Positions 9,528-18,165 of a stretch of DNA of 64,000 nt are shown here, in pieces. Origin of the DNA: Azospirillum soli (GTDB lineage: Bacteria > Pseudomonadota > Alphaproteobacteria > Azospirillales > Azospirillaceae); contig NZ_JAGINQ010000014.1 in the NCBI RefSeq assembly GCF_017876165.1, positions 62,001 through 126,000 of the forward strand, in the 5' to 3' direction. Under the pieces are notes generated by a model that searched no databases, was not told where the DNA came from, and worked only from the letters and a program-made list of their open reading frames with translations. Position 1 is the stretch's first letter. Each line of letters starts with the position of its first letter. A program made the translations under genes and the position numbers.

Positions 9528-10378
9528 CAACGAAACTCCCTTCTTGTGACTGGCTCGATTTGCCCCCCTGCCGCGGCGCGGATGGGGCGCGGCGGCACGA
9601 CGCCGTCCACCAGGATTTGCAGGCGGCCCTCGGAACAGCGTTCGACGCGCGCCGCGATCCCGTAGACCTCGGCGAGCATTCCCGGCGTGAGAATGTCGGC
9701 GGGCGGGCCCGCGCCGTGCAGCCGCCCCCGGGTCAGCACGACGATCTCGTCCGCCCACTGTGCCGCCAGGGCGAGGTCGTGCATCACGGCGACCACGATC
9801 CGGCCCGCGACGGCGTAGCCCTTGACGATGCACATGATCTGGAACTGCCGCGCCGGATCGAGCGCGCTGGTCGGCTCGTCGAGGAGCAGGACCGGCGGTG
9901 CGCAGGCGATGGCCTGGGCGAGGCTCACCACCTGCTTCTGCCCACCCGACAGCAGGTTGAGCGTGCGCGAGGCCAGATCGGCGACGCCGAGATCCTCCAG
10001 CACGTCCAGGGCACGCTCCGCGACCGGCGTTCCGTCGCCGCCTCCTGCCGTCACCGTGATGGCGGCGATCACCGATTCGAGCACGCTCAGCGACACGTCG
10101 TCGGGAAGGCTCTGCGGCATGAAGCCGATGGTCGCGGCGCGTTCGGCGGGCTTGAGGCGGGCAAGGTCGATTCCGCCCAGCCGGATCTCCCCCCGCATTC
10201 GAACCAGATGGGCCATGGCGCGCAGCAGGGTGGACTTGCCGGCCGCGTTCGGCCCGACCAGCGCGACGAGCCGCCCCGGCACCATCGCGGGCAGGCTCAG
10301 CCGCTCGATCACGGTCCGCCCGCCATAGCCGGCGTGCAGGCCGCGCACGGTGAGGGCGGCGTCTTGGCTCACGGTCAT
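9527..10378 (-). CDS. Iron-siderophore ABC transporter ATPase (FecE/FhuC-like)
   Basis: A 283-residue ATPase with Walker A GPNAAGKST (alanine replaces the usual glycine after N), Q-loop FMPQSLPDD, signature LSGGQKQ, Walker B LLLDEPTSALD and switch histidine VMHDLALAAQWAD, as in FecE/FhuC/BtuD importers. It energises uptake through the neighbouring FecCD-type permease. The start ATG 10378 is preceded by AGGGAGG and overlaps the permease stop as ATGA. It is required for the module to work, and its own reading frame is intact. Confidence 0.9.
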   Translation of the reverse strand: MTVSQDAALTVRGLHAGYGGRTVIERLSLPAMVPGRLVALVGPNAAGKSTLLRAMAHLVRMRGEIRLGGIDLARLKPAERAATIGFMPQSLPDDVSLSVLESVIAAITVTAGGGDGTPVAERALDVLEDLGVADLASRTLNLLSGGQKQVVSLAQAIACAPPVLLLDEPTSALDPARQFQIMCIVKGYAVAGRIVVAVMHDLALAAQWADEIVVLTRGRLHGAGPPADILTPGMLAEVYGIAARVERCSEGRLQILVDGVVPPRPIRAAAGGQIEPVTRREFR

Positions 10379-11432
10379 CGCCGTCCTCCCTGGCGGCGCA
10401 GCACGAGCGCGAAGAAGACCGGCAGGCCCACCAGCGCCGTCACGACACCGATCGGGACCAGCACGCCGGGAATGATCATCTTGGCGGCGATGGAGGCCGT
10501 CAGCATGACGAGCGCGCCGACCGCCATGCTGGCTGGCAGCAGGAAACGGTGGTCCTCGCCCACCAGCATCCGCGCGATGTGCGGCCCGACCAGCCCGACG
10601 AAGCCGATGACCCCGACGAAGGCGACGGAGATTGCCGACAGCAGGCCGATGCGCAGGAGCGCCGCCGTCCGCAGCCGCTCCACGTCGATCCCCAGGCTTC
10701 GCGCGCGTTCTTCCCCCAGCCGCAGGACCGTGAAACGCCAGGATGCGGCCAGCGAGAAGGGCACGCACACGACCAGCACGGCGAGAACGACCGGAACGCT
10801 GTGGGCGTTCGCCCGCGCCAGGCTCCCCATGGTCCAGAAGACGAGCTGCTGGAGCGCGTCGGCGGACGCTATGAATTGCAGGAGCGACAGCAGCGCCCCG
10901 GCGGTGAAGCCGACCGCGATGCCGAACAGGACCAGGGTCTGCCGGTCCGCGCCAGCGCGTGGATGGCACCGAGCGAGGCGAGCGCGAAGACGAAGGCGCT
11001 GGCCGAGACGGTCCAGGCCGGCGGCACCAGGGGCAGCGCCACGCCCAGCACGATGGCGACCGCAGCACCCAGCGCCGCGCAGTAGGACACGCCCAGCGTG
11101 AAAGGCTCGGCCAGCGGGTTGCCGAGGATGGTCTGCATCTCCGCCCCGGCCAGGGCGAGCGCGGCGCCGACCAGCAGCGCCATCGCGCTCATGGGCAGGC
11201 GGACCTGCCACACGATCACCTCGGCGGTGCGGGACACCTCCTGCGCGTGGAAAAGCGCGGCCAGGGTGTCCCGCACGCCCAGCCCCGACGGCCCCGTGGT
11301 GAGGTCGGCGAGAAAGGCCAGCGCGCCCGCCGCGCAGAGCGCCAGGATGAGCGCGACACGGCGCCGGAGCGTCCGGCGATGGTCCAGCAGGGCTTCCCTG
11401 CCCGACGAGATCCTGCCCGATGCGATTCTCAT
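10375..11432 (-). pseudogene. FecCD-type siderophore permease, apparent frameshift
   Basis: The two halves of one FecCD/BtuC permease lie in different frames. The first half starts at ATG 11432 and shows VWQVRLPMSAMALLVGAALALAGAEMQTILGNPLAEP, the family's conserved start, and stays sensible to about 10955. The second half, from about 10950 to the stop at 10375, reads RQTLVLFGIAVGFTAGALLSLLQ and ends with IGFVGLVGPHIARMLVG and PGVLVPIGVVTALVGLPVFF, the conserved tail. The span of 1058 bases is one short of 353 codons, so a single missing base (or two extra) in the GC-rich stretch near 10943-10958 would restore about 352 residues, a normal family length. Both ends keep ATGA overlaps with their neighbours. 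It is either a true mutation or a sequence error. Confidence 0.85.
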
Positions 11433-12616
11433 GGCCGCGCGCCGCCCGCCTCGTCCTTAAGGCCGATCCAGAAGGTCCCCTCGACCGGAACCGCCAGGAA
11501 GCGGCGGTTGATCTCGGCCAGCGTTTCGGCGGGATCGAGGTCGGCGAACAGATCGGGATGGCTCCATGTCGCGAAGCATTCGAAGGCGAGGACGCTCAGC
11601 GCCGAGATCGCGAGCTGGTGCGACACGGCGAAGGCGCGCCCCTCGCGCACCGCCGCAAGCTCGCCGAGGAGGTTGCGCCCCAGCACCGCCCGCAGGGAGG
11701 CCCGCGCGCTCGCGGCGTCGATCCCACCCCCGAGGGCGAGGCCGCCCTGCGCCGCCAGATGGGGGGAGCCGGTGCCGATATAGACGTCCGGTTCGGCGCC
11801 GAGCACGTATTCGGTGCTGAGCTGGCCGTCGTAGCCGGCCACGAAGTCCGAACCGATGTTGTGGCCACCGGCGAGTTGCAGATCCTGCGTGATGCGGTTG
11901 CCCCGGCCGGGCGTGTAGCAGCAGAGCGCCCCCGCATGGACATCCATCAGCACCTTCGGGCGTTCGGCCGTCCCCGCCAGCCGCTCGGCCACCATCCGGT
12001 AGCGCGAACGGACGAACTCGGCGAAGGCGCCGGCCTGTTCCTCCCGCCCGATGGCCTTTCCCAGAAGCTCGATGGAGAAGGCCGTGGCGTCCGCCGGGCT
12101 GCGGGTGGCGGTGGAGGGGCCGTCGAGGAAGAGGACCGGCACCCCGGCGGCTTCCAACTGCCGCGCCAGATCGTCCCAGCCCGGCTGCCAGATGCGGACC
12201 ACGAACAGATCCGGCTGAACGCTCAGCAGCGCCTCCATGGAAACGTTGGACGGCACCACGGCGCCGACGACCGGGATGCGGTCGATCGCCGGGAAGCGCC
12301 GGCGGAAGGCGTCGTATATCCCGCGATCCACGCGCTGCGGCGCCGCCCACCCCGCCAGACGGGCCACCGGGTCCGGGTCGATCAGCGCCAGCGAGAGCAG
12401 GATCAGGCTTTCGTTGGTGACGATCCGGGTCGCCGGACGCTCCAGGCGCACCTCCCGCCCGGCGGCGTCGGTCATCACGATGTCGGCCCACGCCGGACCG
12501 ACGACGCTCCAGGCCAGCACGGCAAGGCAGACGAGGCGGAGCAGACCGGCGGGGCGCCGGGCCGCACCGGCACCGGCGCCCCCCGCCACACGCCGAAAGC
12601 GCATGGCCGTCACCAT
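11429..12616 (-). CDS. Iron-siderophore ABC transporter substrate-binding protein (FecB/FhuD type)
   Basis: A protein of about 395 residues with an N-terminal export signal (LLRLVCLAVLAWSVVGPAWA) and a periplasmic-binding-protein type III fold: TDAAGREVRLERPATRIVTNESLILLSLALI, PVVGAVVPSNVSMEALLSVQPDLFVVR and a later QLSTEYVLGAEPDVYIGTG. It delivers ferric siderophore to the FecCD-type permease. Two starts are possible, ATG 12616 and ATG 12604; both fall near or inside the receptor's stop codon, so coupling is likely. The stop overlaps the permease start as ATGA. The N-terminus before the hydrophobic core is unusually long and basic. Confidence 0.85.
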   Translation of the reverse strand: MVTAMRFRRVAGGAGAGAARRPAGLLRLVCLAVLAWSVVGPAWADIVMTDAAGREVRLERPATRIVTNESLILLSLALIDPDPVARLAGWAAPQRVDRGIYDAFRRRFPAIDRIPVVGAVVPSNVSMEALLSVQPDLFVVRIWQPGWDDLARQLEAAGVPVLFLDGPSTATRSPADATAFSIELLGKAIGREEQAGAFAEFVRSRYRMVAERLAGTAERPKVLMDVHAGALCCYTPGRGNRITQDLQLAGGHNIGSDFVAGYDGQLSTEYVLGAEPDVYIGTGSPHLAAQGGLALGGGIDAASARASLRAVLGRNLLGELAAVREGRAFAVSHQLAISALSVLAFECFATWSHPDLFADLDPAETLAEINRRFLAVPVEGTFWIGLKDEAGGARP

Positions 12617-14961
12617 GAGTATTTCAGGCCGGCGGTGACCGTGCGCCCGGCTCCGTAGTTGCAGCTTCCGCCCGTCAGGTCGAGGCAGTGCGAGACGTAC
12701 TCCCGGTCGAACAGGTTGGTGGCGTTGACCCGCACCACGGCGCCTTCGAGCCGGCTGTTCACCGCGCCGAGATCGTAGCTGATCCCGGCATCGACCATCG
12801 CACGGCCCGGAATGCGCAGTTCCGGCAGGTAGGTGCTGTCGCTCTGGTAGGAAGACGTGGCCCGCACGCCGGCGCCCAGCGAAAGCCCCGGAACATAGCC
12901 GGGCCGGTAGTTCGCCCACGCGCTCGCCTGATGCTTCGGGAGGCGTTGCATCTCGCGGCCGACCTCGACGACGCTGTTCGACCGCACCACTTCGGAGTCC
13001 GAATAGGCGTAGGAGCCCAGCAGGTCGATTTCCGACGTAAGCTCGACCTTGCCCTCGATCTCGACGCCGCGCACACGCTGTTCACCGCTCTGCACGCTGA
13101 AGCGCGTGTCGGCCGGGTCGGAGGTCAGCGCGCCGTCCAGGGTGAGGGTGAACAGCGACATCGTCACCAGACCACGCCCGCCGGGCGGCTCGTATTTCAC
13201 GCCGACCTCGAACTGCTCGGCTGTCTGCGCCTCGAAGGGGCTGCCGCTCCGGTCGGTGCCGAGGACCGGCAGGAAGGAGGTCGAATAGCTGGCGTAGGGG
13301 GCGACACCGTTGTCGAACAGGTACGTCAGACCCACGCGCCCGCTGAACTTGTTGTCGTCGGTCGAGACGTTCGGCGTCGTGGACATCCGGTTGGCGGTCT
13401 CGATCGAGGACATGTCGTAACGCAGGCCGAGCGTGCCGACCCAGCGGCCGTAGCGGATCTGGTCCTGGGTGTAGAGGCCGACCTGATTCTGCTCCTGCCG
13501 TCCGGAACGTTGGTAGGCCGGCACGGGGATGACGTGCCCGTAGGTCGGGTTGAGGAAATCGATGGGCGGCGGCACGGGGTCGCGGAACCCCGAATTGCCG
13601 AACTTGGTGTCCGAGACGCCGCGCACGTAATCCACGCCGAACAGCACGGTGTGGCCCAGCGCTCCGGTCTGGAAGGCCGCCTCGGCCTGGGTGTCCACCG
13701 CGACGGTCGAAAGCCAGTCCTTGGAAACCGCGGACACCCGGTCCAGCACGTTGGACGGCGGCCCGGAAAAGGCGAAGGCGGGATTGACGATTGCGATGAA
13801 CATGTCCTGGTCGGCGCGGCCGTAGCGCAGGTTCTGCCGCACCGTCCACGTCTCGTCGAAGCGGTGCGCGAACTCGTAGCCGATCGCGAAGTAATCGCGG
13901 TTGAACTCGTCCGCGTTGGGATCGGCGAAGAAGCGGTCACGCGGAATCTGGCCCGCCGGGTTCGGCAGCAGCGTCCCCCGCGCCGGGTAGAAGCGCGCGG
14001 AGAAGCTGTCCCGGTCGCGCTGGTAATAGCCGTGCAGGGTCAGAGACGTGCCGCCTTGCGGCTTCCAGGTGATGCTGGGCGCGATCATGATCCGGCGGTC
14101 GCGCTCCATATCGACCTGCGTGCCCATGTTCCTGGCCAGCCCGGCGATGCGGTACAGCCACGTGCCGTCGGCCGTCAGGGGCCCGGTCATATCGACCGAG
14201 CCTTCGACGCCGTCGAAGCCGCTCGTCTCGACGGCCACCTCGCGGTGCGGCTTTGCCAGAGGCCGCTTGCTGACCTGATTGACGAGGCCGCCGGGAACCG
14301 CGCGCCCGTACAGCACCGAGGCGGGGCCCTTCACCACCTCGACGCGCTCCAGCGCGTGCAGGTCGATGCTCGGCGTGGCGTAGTTGTTGGGGTCGCCGGG
14401 GAGCGTCAGCCCGTCGAGCCACATGGTGCCGTAGGTGTTGAGGCCCCGGACCCAGAGCCAGTCGTAGCGGATGTCGTAGCCGTTCGCCTCCACGTTCACG
14501 CCCGGCGTGTAGCGCAGCGCCTCCGAGACGGAACCCGCGCCCTGCGCGTCCATCTGGCCGCGTGTCACGACGCTGACCGCCTGCGGCGTCTCGATGAGGG
14601 GCGTGTCGGTCTTGGACGCGGCGGCGCTCCGCTTGGCGACGATGCCCGTTTCGGGGCCACGGGAACCCTCGCTTTCGACGGTGACGCTGCCGAGAAGGAC
14701 GGGTCCCGACACCGTGGCGTTCGCGCCGTCGGCGGGCTTGGCGGCTCCTTGCTGGGCGCCCCCTTGCTGCGCAAAGGCGGTCGGCGCGAACACGGCCAGG
14801 ACGCCGCCCAGCACGGTGGAGGCCAGCAGCAGGGAGCGTCCCCGTGTTCCGGCCGCCGCGACGCCACCGGCCCGCCGGAAGGTCAGGCGGTCCGGATCCG
14901 CCGGCCGTCCGCGCTTGGCATCCGCGCTGCGCATGGTCTTGTTCGCTCCCGTCCAGGCCAT
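12610..14961 (-). CDS. TonB-dependent ferric-siderophore receptor (FhuA/FoxA type)
   Basis: A 783-residue outer-membrane receptor. It has an extended signal peptide ending VFAPTAFAQQ and a TonB-box-like LLGSVTVESEG. The plug domain shows TPQAVSVVTRGQMDAQGAGSVSEALRYTPGVNV and RVEVVKGPASVLYGRAVPGGLVN, followed by a 22-strand barrel ending in GRTVTAGLKYSW with a terminal aromatic. The plug signature fits hydroxamate-type siderophore receptors. ATG 14961 is preceded by AGGGGG. A Fur box lies 22-40 bases upstream, so iron repression is expected. It is the first gene of the leftward uptake operon. Confidence 0.92.
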   Translation of the reverse strand: MAWTGANKTMRSADAKRGRPADPDRLTFRRAGGVAAAGTRGRSLLLASTVLGGVLAVFAPTAFAQQGGAQQGAAKPADGANATVSGPVLLGSVTVESEGSRGPETGIVAKRSAAASKTDTPLIETPQAVSVVTRGQMDAQGAGSVSEALRYTPGVNVEANGYDIRYDWLWVRGLNTYGTMWLDGLTLPGDPNNYATPSIDLHALERVEVVKGPASVLYGRAVPGGLVNQVSKRPLAKPHREVAVETSGFDGVEGSVDMTGPLTADGTWLYRIAGLARNMGTQVDMERDRRIMIAPSITWKPQGGTSLTLHGYYQRDRDSFSARFYPARGTLLPNPAGQIPRDRFFADPNADEFNRDYFAIGYEFAHRFDETWTVRQNLRYGRADQDMFIAIVNPAFAFSGPPSNVLDRVSAVSKDWLSTVAVDTQAEAAFQTGALGHTVLFGVDYVRGVSDTKFGNSGFRDPVPPPIDFLNPTYGHVIPVPAYQRSGRQEQNQVGLYTQDQIRYGRWVGTLGLRYDMSSIETANRMSTTPNVSTDDNKFSGRVGLTYLFDNGVAPYASYSTSFLPVLGTDRSGSPFEAQTAEQFEVGVKYEPPGGRGLVTMSLFTLTLDGALTSDPADTRFSVQSGEQRVRGVEIEGKVELTSEIDLLGSYAYSDSEVVRSNSVVEVGREMQRLPKHQASAWANYRPGYVPGLSLGAGVRATSSYQSDSTYLPELRIPGRAMVDAGISYDLGAVNSRLEGAVVRVNATNLFDREYVSHCLDLTGGSCNYGAGRTVTAGLKYSW

Positions 14962-14982
14962 CTGACACCCCCTCTAATTTAT

Positions 14983-15001
14983 GATAATGATAATCATTCT
15001 T
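14983..15001. promoter_or_regulatory. Fur box
   Basis: The 19-base sequence GATAATGATAATCATTCTT matches the classical Fur consensus GATAATGATAATCATTATC at 17 of 19 positions. It lies 22 bases before the TonB-receptor ATG on the minus strand and about 170 bases before the divergent AraC-family gene, so it could serve both. It sits in an A+T-rich pocket within otherwise very GC-rich DNA. Confidence 0.9.
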
Positions 15002-15171
15002 ATTTCTGGGGGTATGGCATTATGGTATCGCGCATGACAAGGGGGGCGCCTTTGCGCGGCGATCAGGAACGTTTGTCAGCGAACAAAAATTGCGCGGACG
15101 CCGTCTCCGGCACTTGATCGCGGAACGCCGCGCGGGAATTGTTGCCCGAACAGGCTCGAAAGGCATCCGGT

Positions 15172-16203
15172 ATGGGGAGTCATTCCTGTGCGCATGGCGC
15201 AAGCTTCAAGGACGGTTGCGACAAGCGCGTCCGTGTCTGCGATCTGCTTCAGGGCGGCGGTCTTGTCCTCGACAGCCCGGACAGTCGGATTTCCATGGAG
15301 GACACGTTGATCAGCGGCGAACTGCTGCACCAGGAACTGCGCAAGGGCCTGTTCCTGCACGGCGGCAACGCGATCGAGGAACACGCCTTCACCGCCACCT
15401 CCTCGCTCCGGAAGGGGCTGTCCTGCATCTTCTTCCTCGACGGCGCGATCGACGTGTCGATCGGCGACCGCCGCTTCGAGTTCCGGGGCACCGAGGGTGG
15501 GGCGATGGGGGCCGCGGCCGTCATGAACGTGACGCCGGAACGCTTCCGGAGGGTGTCGAAGGGGCGGCAGCGCGTCCACCACCTCGTGATCTCGGCCACG
15601 CCGGAATGGCTCAACCTTGAAGGGATCGAGGCGGTGCAGGACGGGAACCTCGCCGCCCGTCTCTTCAAGGATCATCTCGCGAACCATCGCTGGATCCCGA
15701 CCCCGCGCCTCGTCGAACTCGTCCGGAGCGTCTTCGCGCCGCCCGCCGTCATGCCGGGACTGCGCAAGCTCTATCTGGAAGGCCGCGCCATCGAGATCAT
15801 CGCCGAGGCAATCGGCGCCGCGATGCGGAGCGACCGCGCGGAGGGCGGCGACGGCATCCTCGCGCGCCGCGACCGCATCCGCCTGCAACGCGCCATGGAC
15901 CTGATCGCCGCCCACACGGGCGAATCGCTGAGCGTGGAAAGGATCGCGCGGGAGGCGGGGGTGAGCAGCAGCGGCCTGCAGCGGCTGTTCCGGCTGTCCG
16001 AAGGCCTCAGCGTCTACGAATACGTGCGCCGCGTCCGCCTCGAACGCGCCTTCGCGGCGTTGCGGAGCGGGGACGCCTGCGTGCAGGAAGCCAGCGCCAT
16101 CGCCGGCTATTCCTCCCCCGCCAACTTCGCGACCGCGTTCAAGCGGCGGTTCGGCCTGACGCCGAGCGAGGCATCGGCGTCACGCCAGAGCCGGAGGATC
16201 TGA
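15172..16203 (+). CDS. AraC-family transcriptional regulator of siderophore uptake
   Basis: A 343-residue regulator. The last 100 residues are an AraC/XylS double helix-turn-helix (RAMDLIAAHTGESLSVERIAREAGVSSSGLQRLFR, then ASAIAGYSSPANFATAFKRRFGLTPSEA). The N-terminal half (KGLSCIFFLDGAIDVSIGDRRFEFRG) fits the sensing domain of PchR-type regulators, which bind ferric siderophores and activate the cognate receptor; this is inferred from context. ATG 16203-side stop is 5 bases from the exporter start. ATG 15172 is chosen for its AAAGG element; a TTG at 15139 is the alternative. Confidence 0.85.
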   Translation: MGSHSCAHGASFKDGCDKRVRVCDLLQGGGLVLDSPDSRISMEDTLISGELLHQELRKGLFLHGGNAIEEHAFTATSSLRKGLSCIFFLDGAIDVSIGDRRFEFRGTEGGAMGAAAVMNVTPERFRRVSKGRQRVHHLVISATPEWLNLEGIEAVQDGNLAARLFKDHLANHRWIPTPRLVELVRSVFAPPAVMPGLRKLYLEGRAIEIIAEAIGAAMRSDRAEGGDGILARRDRIRLQRAMDLIAAHTGESLSVERIAREAGVSSSGLQRLFRLSEGLSVYEYVRRVRLERAFAALRSGDACVQEASAIAGYSSPANFATAFKRRFGLTPSEASASRQSRRI

Positions 16204-16208
16204 CCGCC

Positions 16209-17459
16209 ATGGCGCGCCTTTCCGACCATTTCCTCGATCTGTCGCCGCTGCGCCAGAACCGCGCGTTCCGCCTGCTGTACGGAGCCCGGCTGTCCTCCCT
16301 GCTGTCCTACGGCGTCCTGACCGTCGCGCTGGGCGTCCAGGCCTACGGCATCGGGGGTTCCTCGGTCGCCGTGGCGACCCTGATGGCCGTCTCGGCCGTA
16401 TCCATGGCGGTGTCCTTGCTGGTGGGCGGCGTCCTGGCCGACCGCATGGACCGGCGCCGGATCATCGTGGCGGCGCGCACGGTCTATCTGCTGGCCATCG
16501 CCGTGCTGATCGCCAACACGCTGAGCCCCGCGCCCGCCCTCTGGCCGATGATGATCGCCGCCCTGATCGCCGGCCTGACCGGCGGGATCAGCCTGCCCGC
16601 CCTCGGCGCCGCGCAACCCATGCTGGTCGAGCGGGACCAGCTGCCGGCGGTGTCGGCGCTGAACTCCATCGCCATTCAGGGGGGCGGCATCCTCGGACCG
16701 CTCGTCGGCGGAGTCATGATCGACCAGACCGGGATTCTGGGCGCCTACGGGCTGGTGGCCGCCGGGACCGCGCTGACGCCGGTGCTGCTCGCCCGCCTGC
16801 CGAGCCTGCCGCCGCCACCAGATGCCACGACGAAGCCGCTCGTAGCGCTTGCCGACGGTTTCCGCTTCCTGATCGGGAAACGGATGCTGTTGTCGATCCT
16901 GTTGATCGACTCCCTCGCCATGCTGATGGCGATGCCCTTGGCGCTCCTGCCCCAGTTCGCCACCGAAGCCCTGGGGATGGGGCAGTCCGCCGTCGGGCTG
17001 CTCTACGCGGCGCCTGCGGCCGGCGCCTTCGCCGCCGCGCTGCTGTTCGGCTGGATGCGGCGCTCCACCCGGCCTGGGGTGGCGATCGGCCTCGCCGTCG
17101 CCGTCTGGGGGCTGGGCGTGGCCGGCTTGTCCGCCACCAATTCGCTGTGGATGGCGCTCGCCCTCCTCGCCGTCATGGGCTGCGCCGACACCGTGTCCGA
17201 GATCCTCCGGAGCGCCCTGATCCAGAGCCACACGCCCGACGCCCTGCGGGGCCGCGTCTTCAGCTTCTGGATGATGCAGGCGACCGTCGCCCCGGCGCTG
17301 GGCAACCTGGAGATGGGCATGCTGACCGGCTGGATCGGGATGAAACCCGCCTTGCGCCTGGGCGGAACGGGCTGTCTGCTGCTCAGCCTGGGGATGATCG
17401 GCCTGTCACGGCCGTTGCGAACGGCGCCGCTGCACGCCGCATCATCCCCCGTGGCATAG
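16209..17459 (+). CDS. MFS exporter, EntS-like
   Basis: A 416-residue major-facilitator protein with about twelve membrane spans and the motif GGVLADRMDRRR between spans 2 and 3. Its N-terminus (DLSPLRQNRAFRLLYGARLSSLLSYGVLTVALGVQ) and the stretch HTPDALRGRVFSFWMMQA are typical of EntS, the enterobactin exporter. It begins 5 bases after the AraC-family gene behind a GGAGG element, so the two are co-transcribed. No siderophore biosynthesis gene is present in the window, so it may export a siderophore made elsewhere or return an emptied ligand. Confidence 0.85.
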   Translation: MARLSDHFLDLSPLRQNRAFRLLYGARLSSLLSYGVLTVALGVQAYGIGGSSVAVATLMAVSAVSMAVSLLVGGVLADRMDRRRIIVAARTVYLLAIAVLIANTLSPAPALWPMMIAALIAGLTGGISLPALGAAQPMLVERDQLPAVSALNSIAIQGGGILGPLVGGVMIDQTGILGAYGLVAAGTALTPVLLARLPSLPPPPDATTKPLVALADGFRFLIGKRMLLSILLIDSLAMLMAMPLALLPQFATEALGMGQSAVGLLYAAPAAGAFAAALLFGWMRRSTRPGVAIGLAVAVWGLGVAGLSATNSLWMALALLAVMGCADTVSEILRSALIQSHTPDALRGRVFSFWMMQATVAPALGNLEMGMLTGWIGMKPALRLGGTGCLLLSLGMIGLSRPLRTAPLHAASSPVA

Positions 17460-17467
17460 GCGTCGCG

Positions 17468-18142
17468 TCACCGGGCTTTGGCCGGATCGCCGTACTGCAC
17501 CGCCTGCCCCTCGACAGGAGCACGGATCCCGAACCGTCCGGCCATCTGCCGCAGGGCGTCGCGGTCCTTCTGGATGGGCACCAGACTGGTGATCGCGAAG
17601 GTGGCAAGCTCGCGGTCGGGCGTGTGGGACGCCTCGGTCTGGTAAAGGTCCACGATGCGCTCGTGGAGGCGCAACTGCGCTTCGATGTAGCCTTTGGCGA
17701 AGGCCTCGCCGCTCGTTCCGGACAGCGCCTTGACGGCCTCCTGCGCCAAGCCCTCCTGCGCGTTCGCCGGGTTGCTCACCGCCCCGGCGGCGCCCAGGCC
17801 GTCGGCGCGCTGCGGCTTCAGCTGGTCGGCGGGCGGCAGCTGGCGGCTGCCGGTCAGACGCTTCAAATGCTCGCCGATCTTCTGATGGGTCTCCGCAATC
17901 CCCTTGGCGAGAGCCCTGACGGAGTCGTCCGGCGCCTTCTCGGCCGCAAGCTTCCCGAGTTCCGTCTGGCCCTGGCTGGCCGCAGCCGCCTCCTTGAGGA
18001 ACAGCGCATCCTCGACGGGAAGGGACTGCCCCGGCTGCGGCGGCAGACGCGGCGTGGTGTCCGGCCGGAGGTTGGCCTGGGACCAGGCGGAACCGGACAT
18101 CAGAACGGCTCCGAGGGCGGCGGCGGCAACGATCCTGCGCAT
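17468..18142 (-). CDS. DUF4142 periplasmic protein
   Basis: A 224-residue exported protein: signal peptide MRRIVAAAALGAVLMSGSAWSQA, then a four-helix DUF4142 domain (DALFLKEAAAASQGQTELGKLAAEKAPDDSVRALAKGIAETHQKIGEHLKRL ... FAKGYIEAQLRLHERIVDLYQTEA). DUF4142 has a ferritin-like fold with no assigned function. GGAAGGGAAG precedes ATG 18142. The gene starts 23 bases after norD on the same strand and is probably the last gene of the nor operon, a position usually taken by norE or norF in other denitrifiers. Confidence 0.8.
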   Translation of the reverse strand: MRRIVAAAALGAVLMSGSAWSQANLRPDTTPRLPPQPGQSLPVEDALFLKEAAAASQGQTELGKLAAEKAPDDSVRALAKGIAETHQKIGEHLKRLTGSRQLPPADQLKPQRADGLGAAGAVSNPANAQEGLAQEAVKALSGTSGEAFAKGYIEAQLRLHERIVDLYQTEASHTPDRELATFAITSLVPIQKDRDALRQMAGRFGIRAPVEGQAVQYGDPAKAR

Positions 18143-18165
18143 GGTGGCTTCCCTTCCGTGATCGG

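Noticed and set aside
10869..11211. Programmed ribosomal frameshift in the permease
   Set aside because: There is no slippery heptamer or downstream stem evident at the junction, and FecCD genes are not known to use one. A lesion or read error is simpler.
12688..15117. 809-residue plus-strand open frame
   Set aside because: Antisense to the TonB receptor, whose protein is clearly real with plug and barrel motifs.
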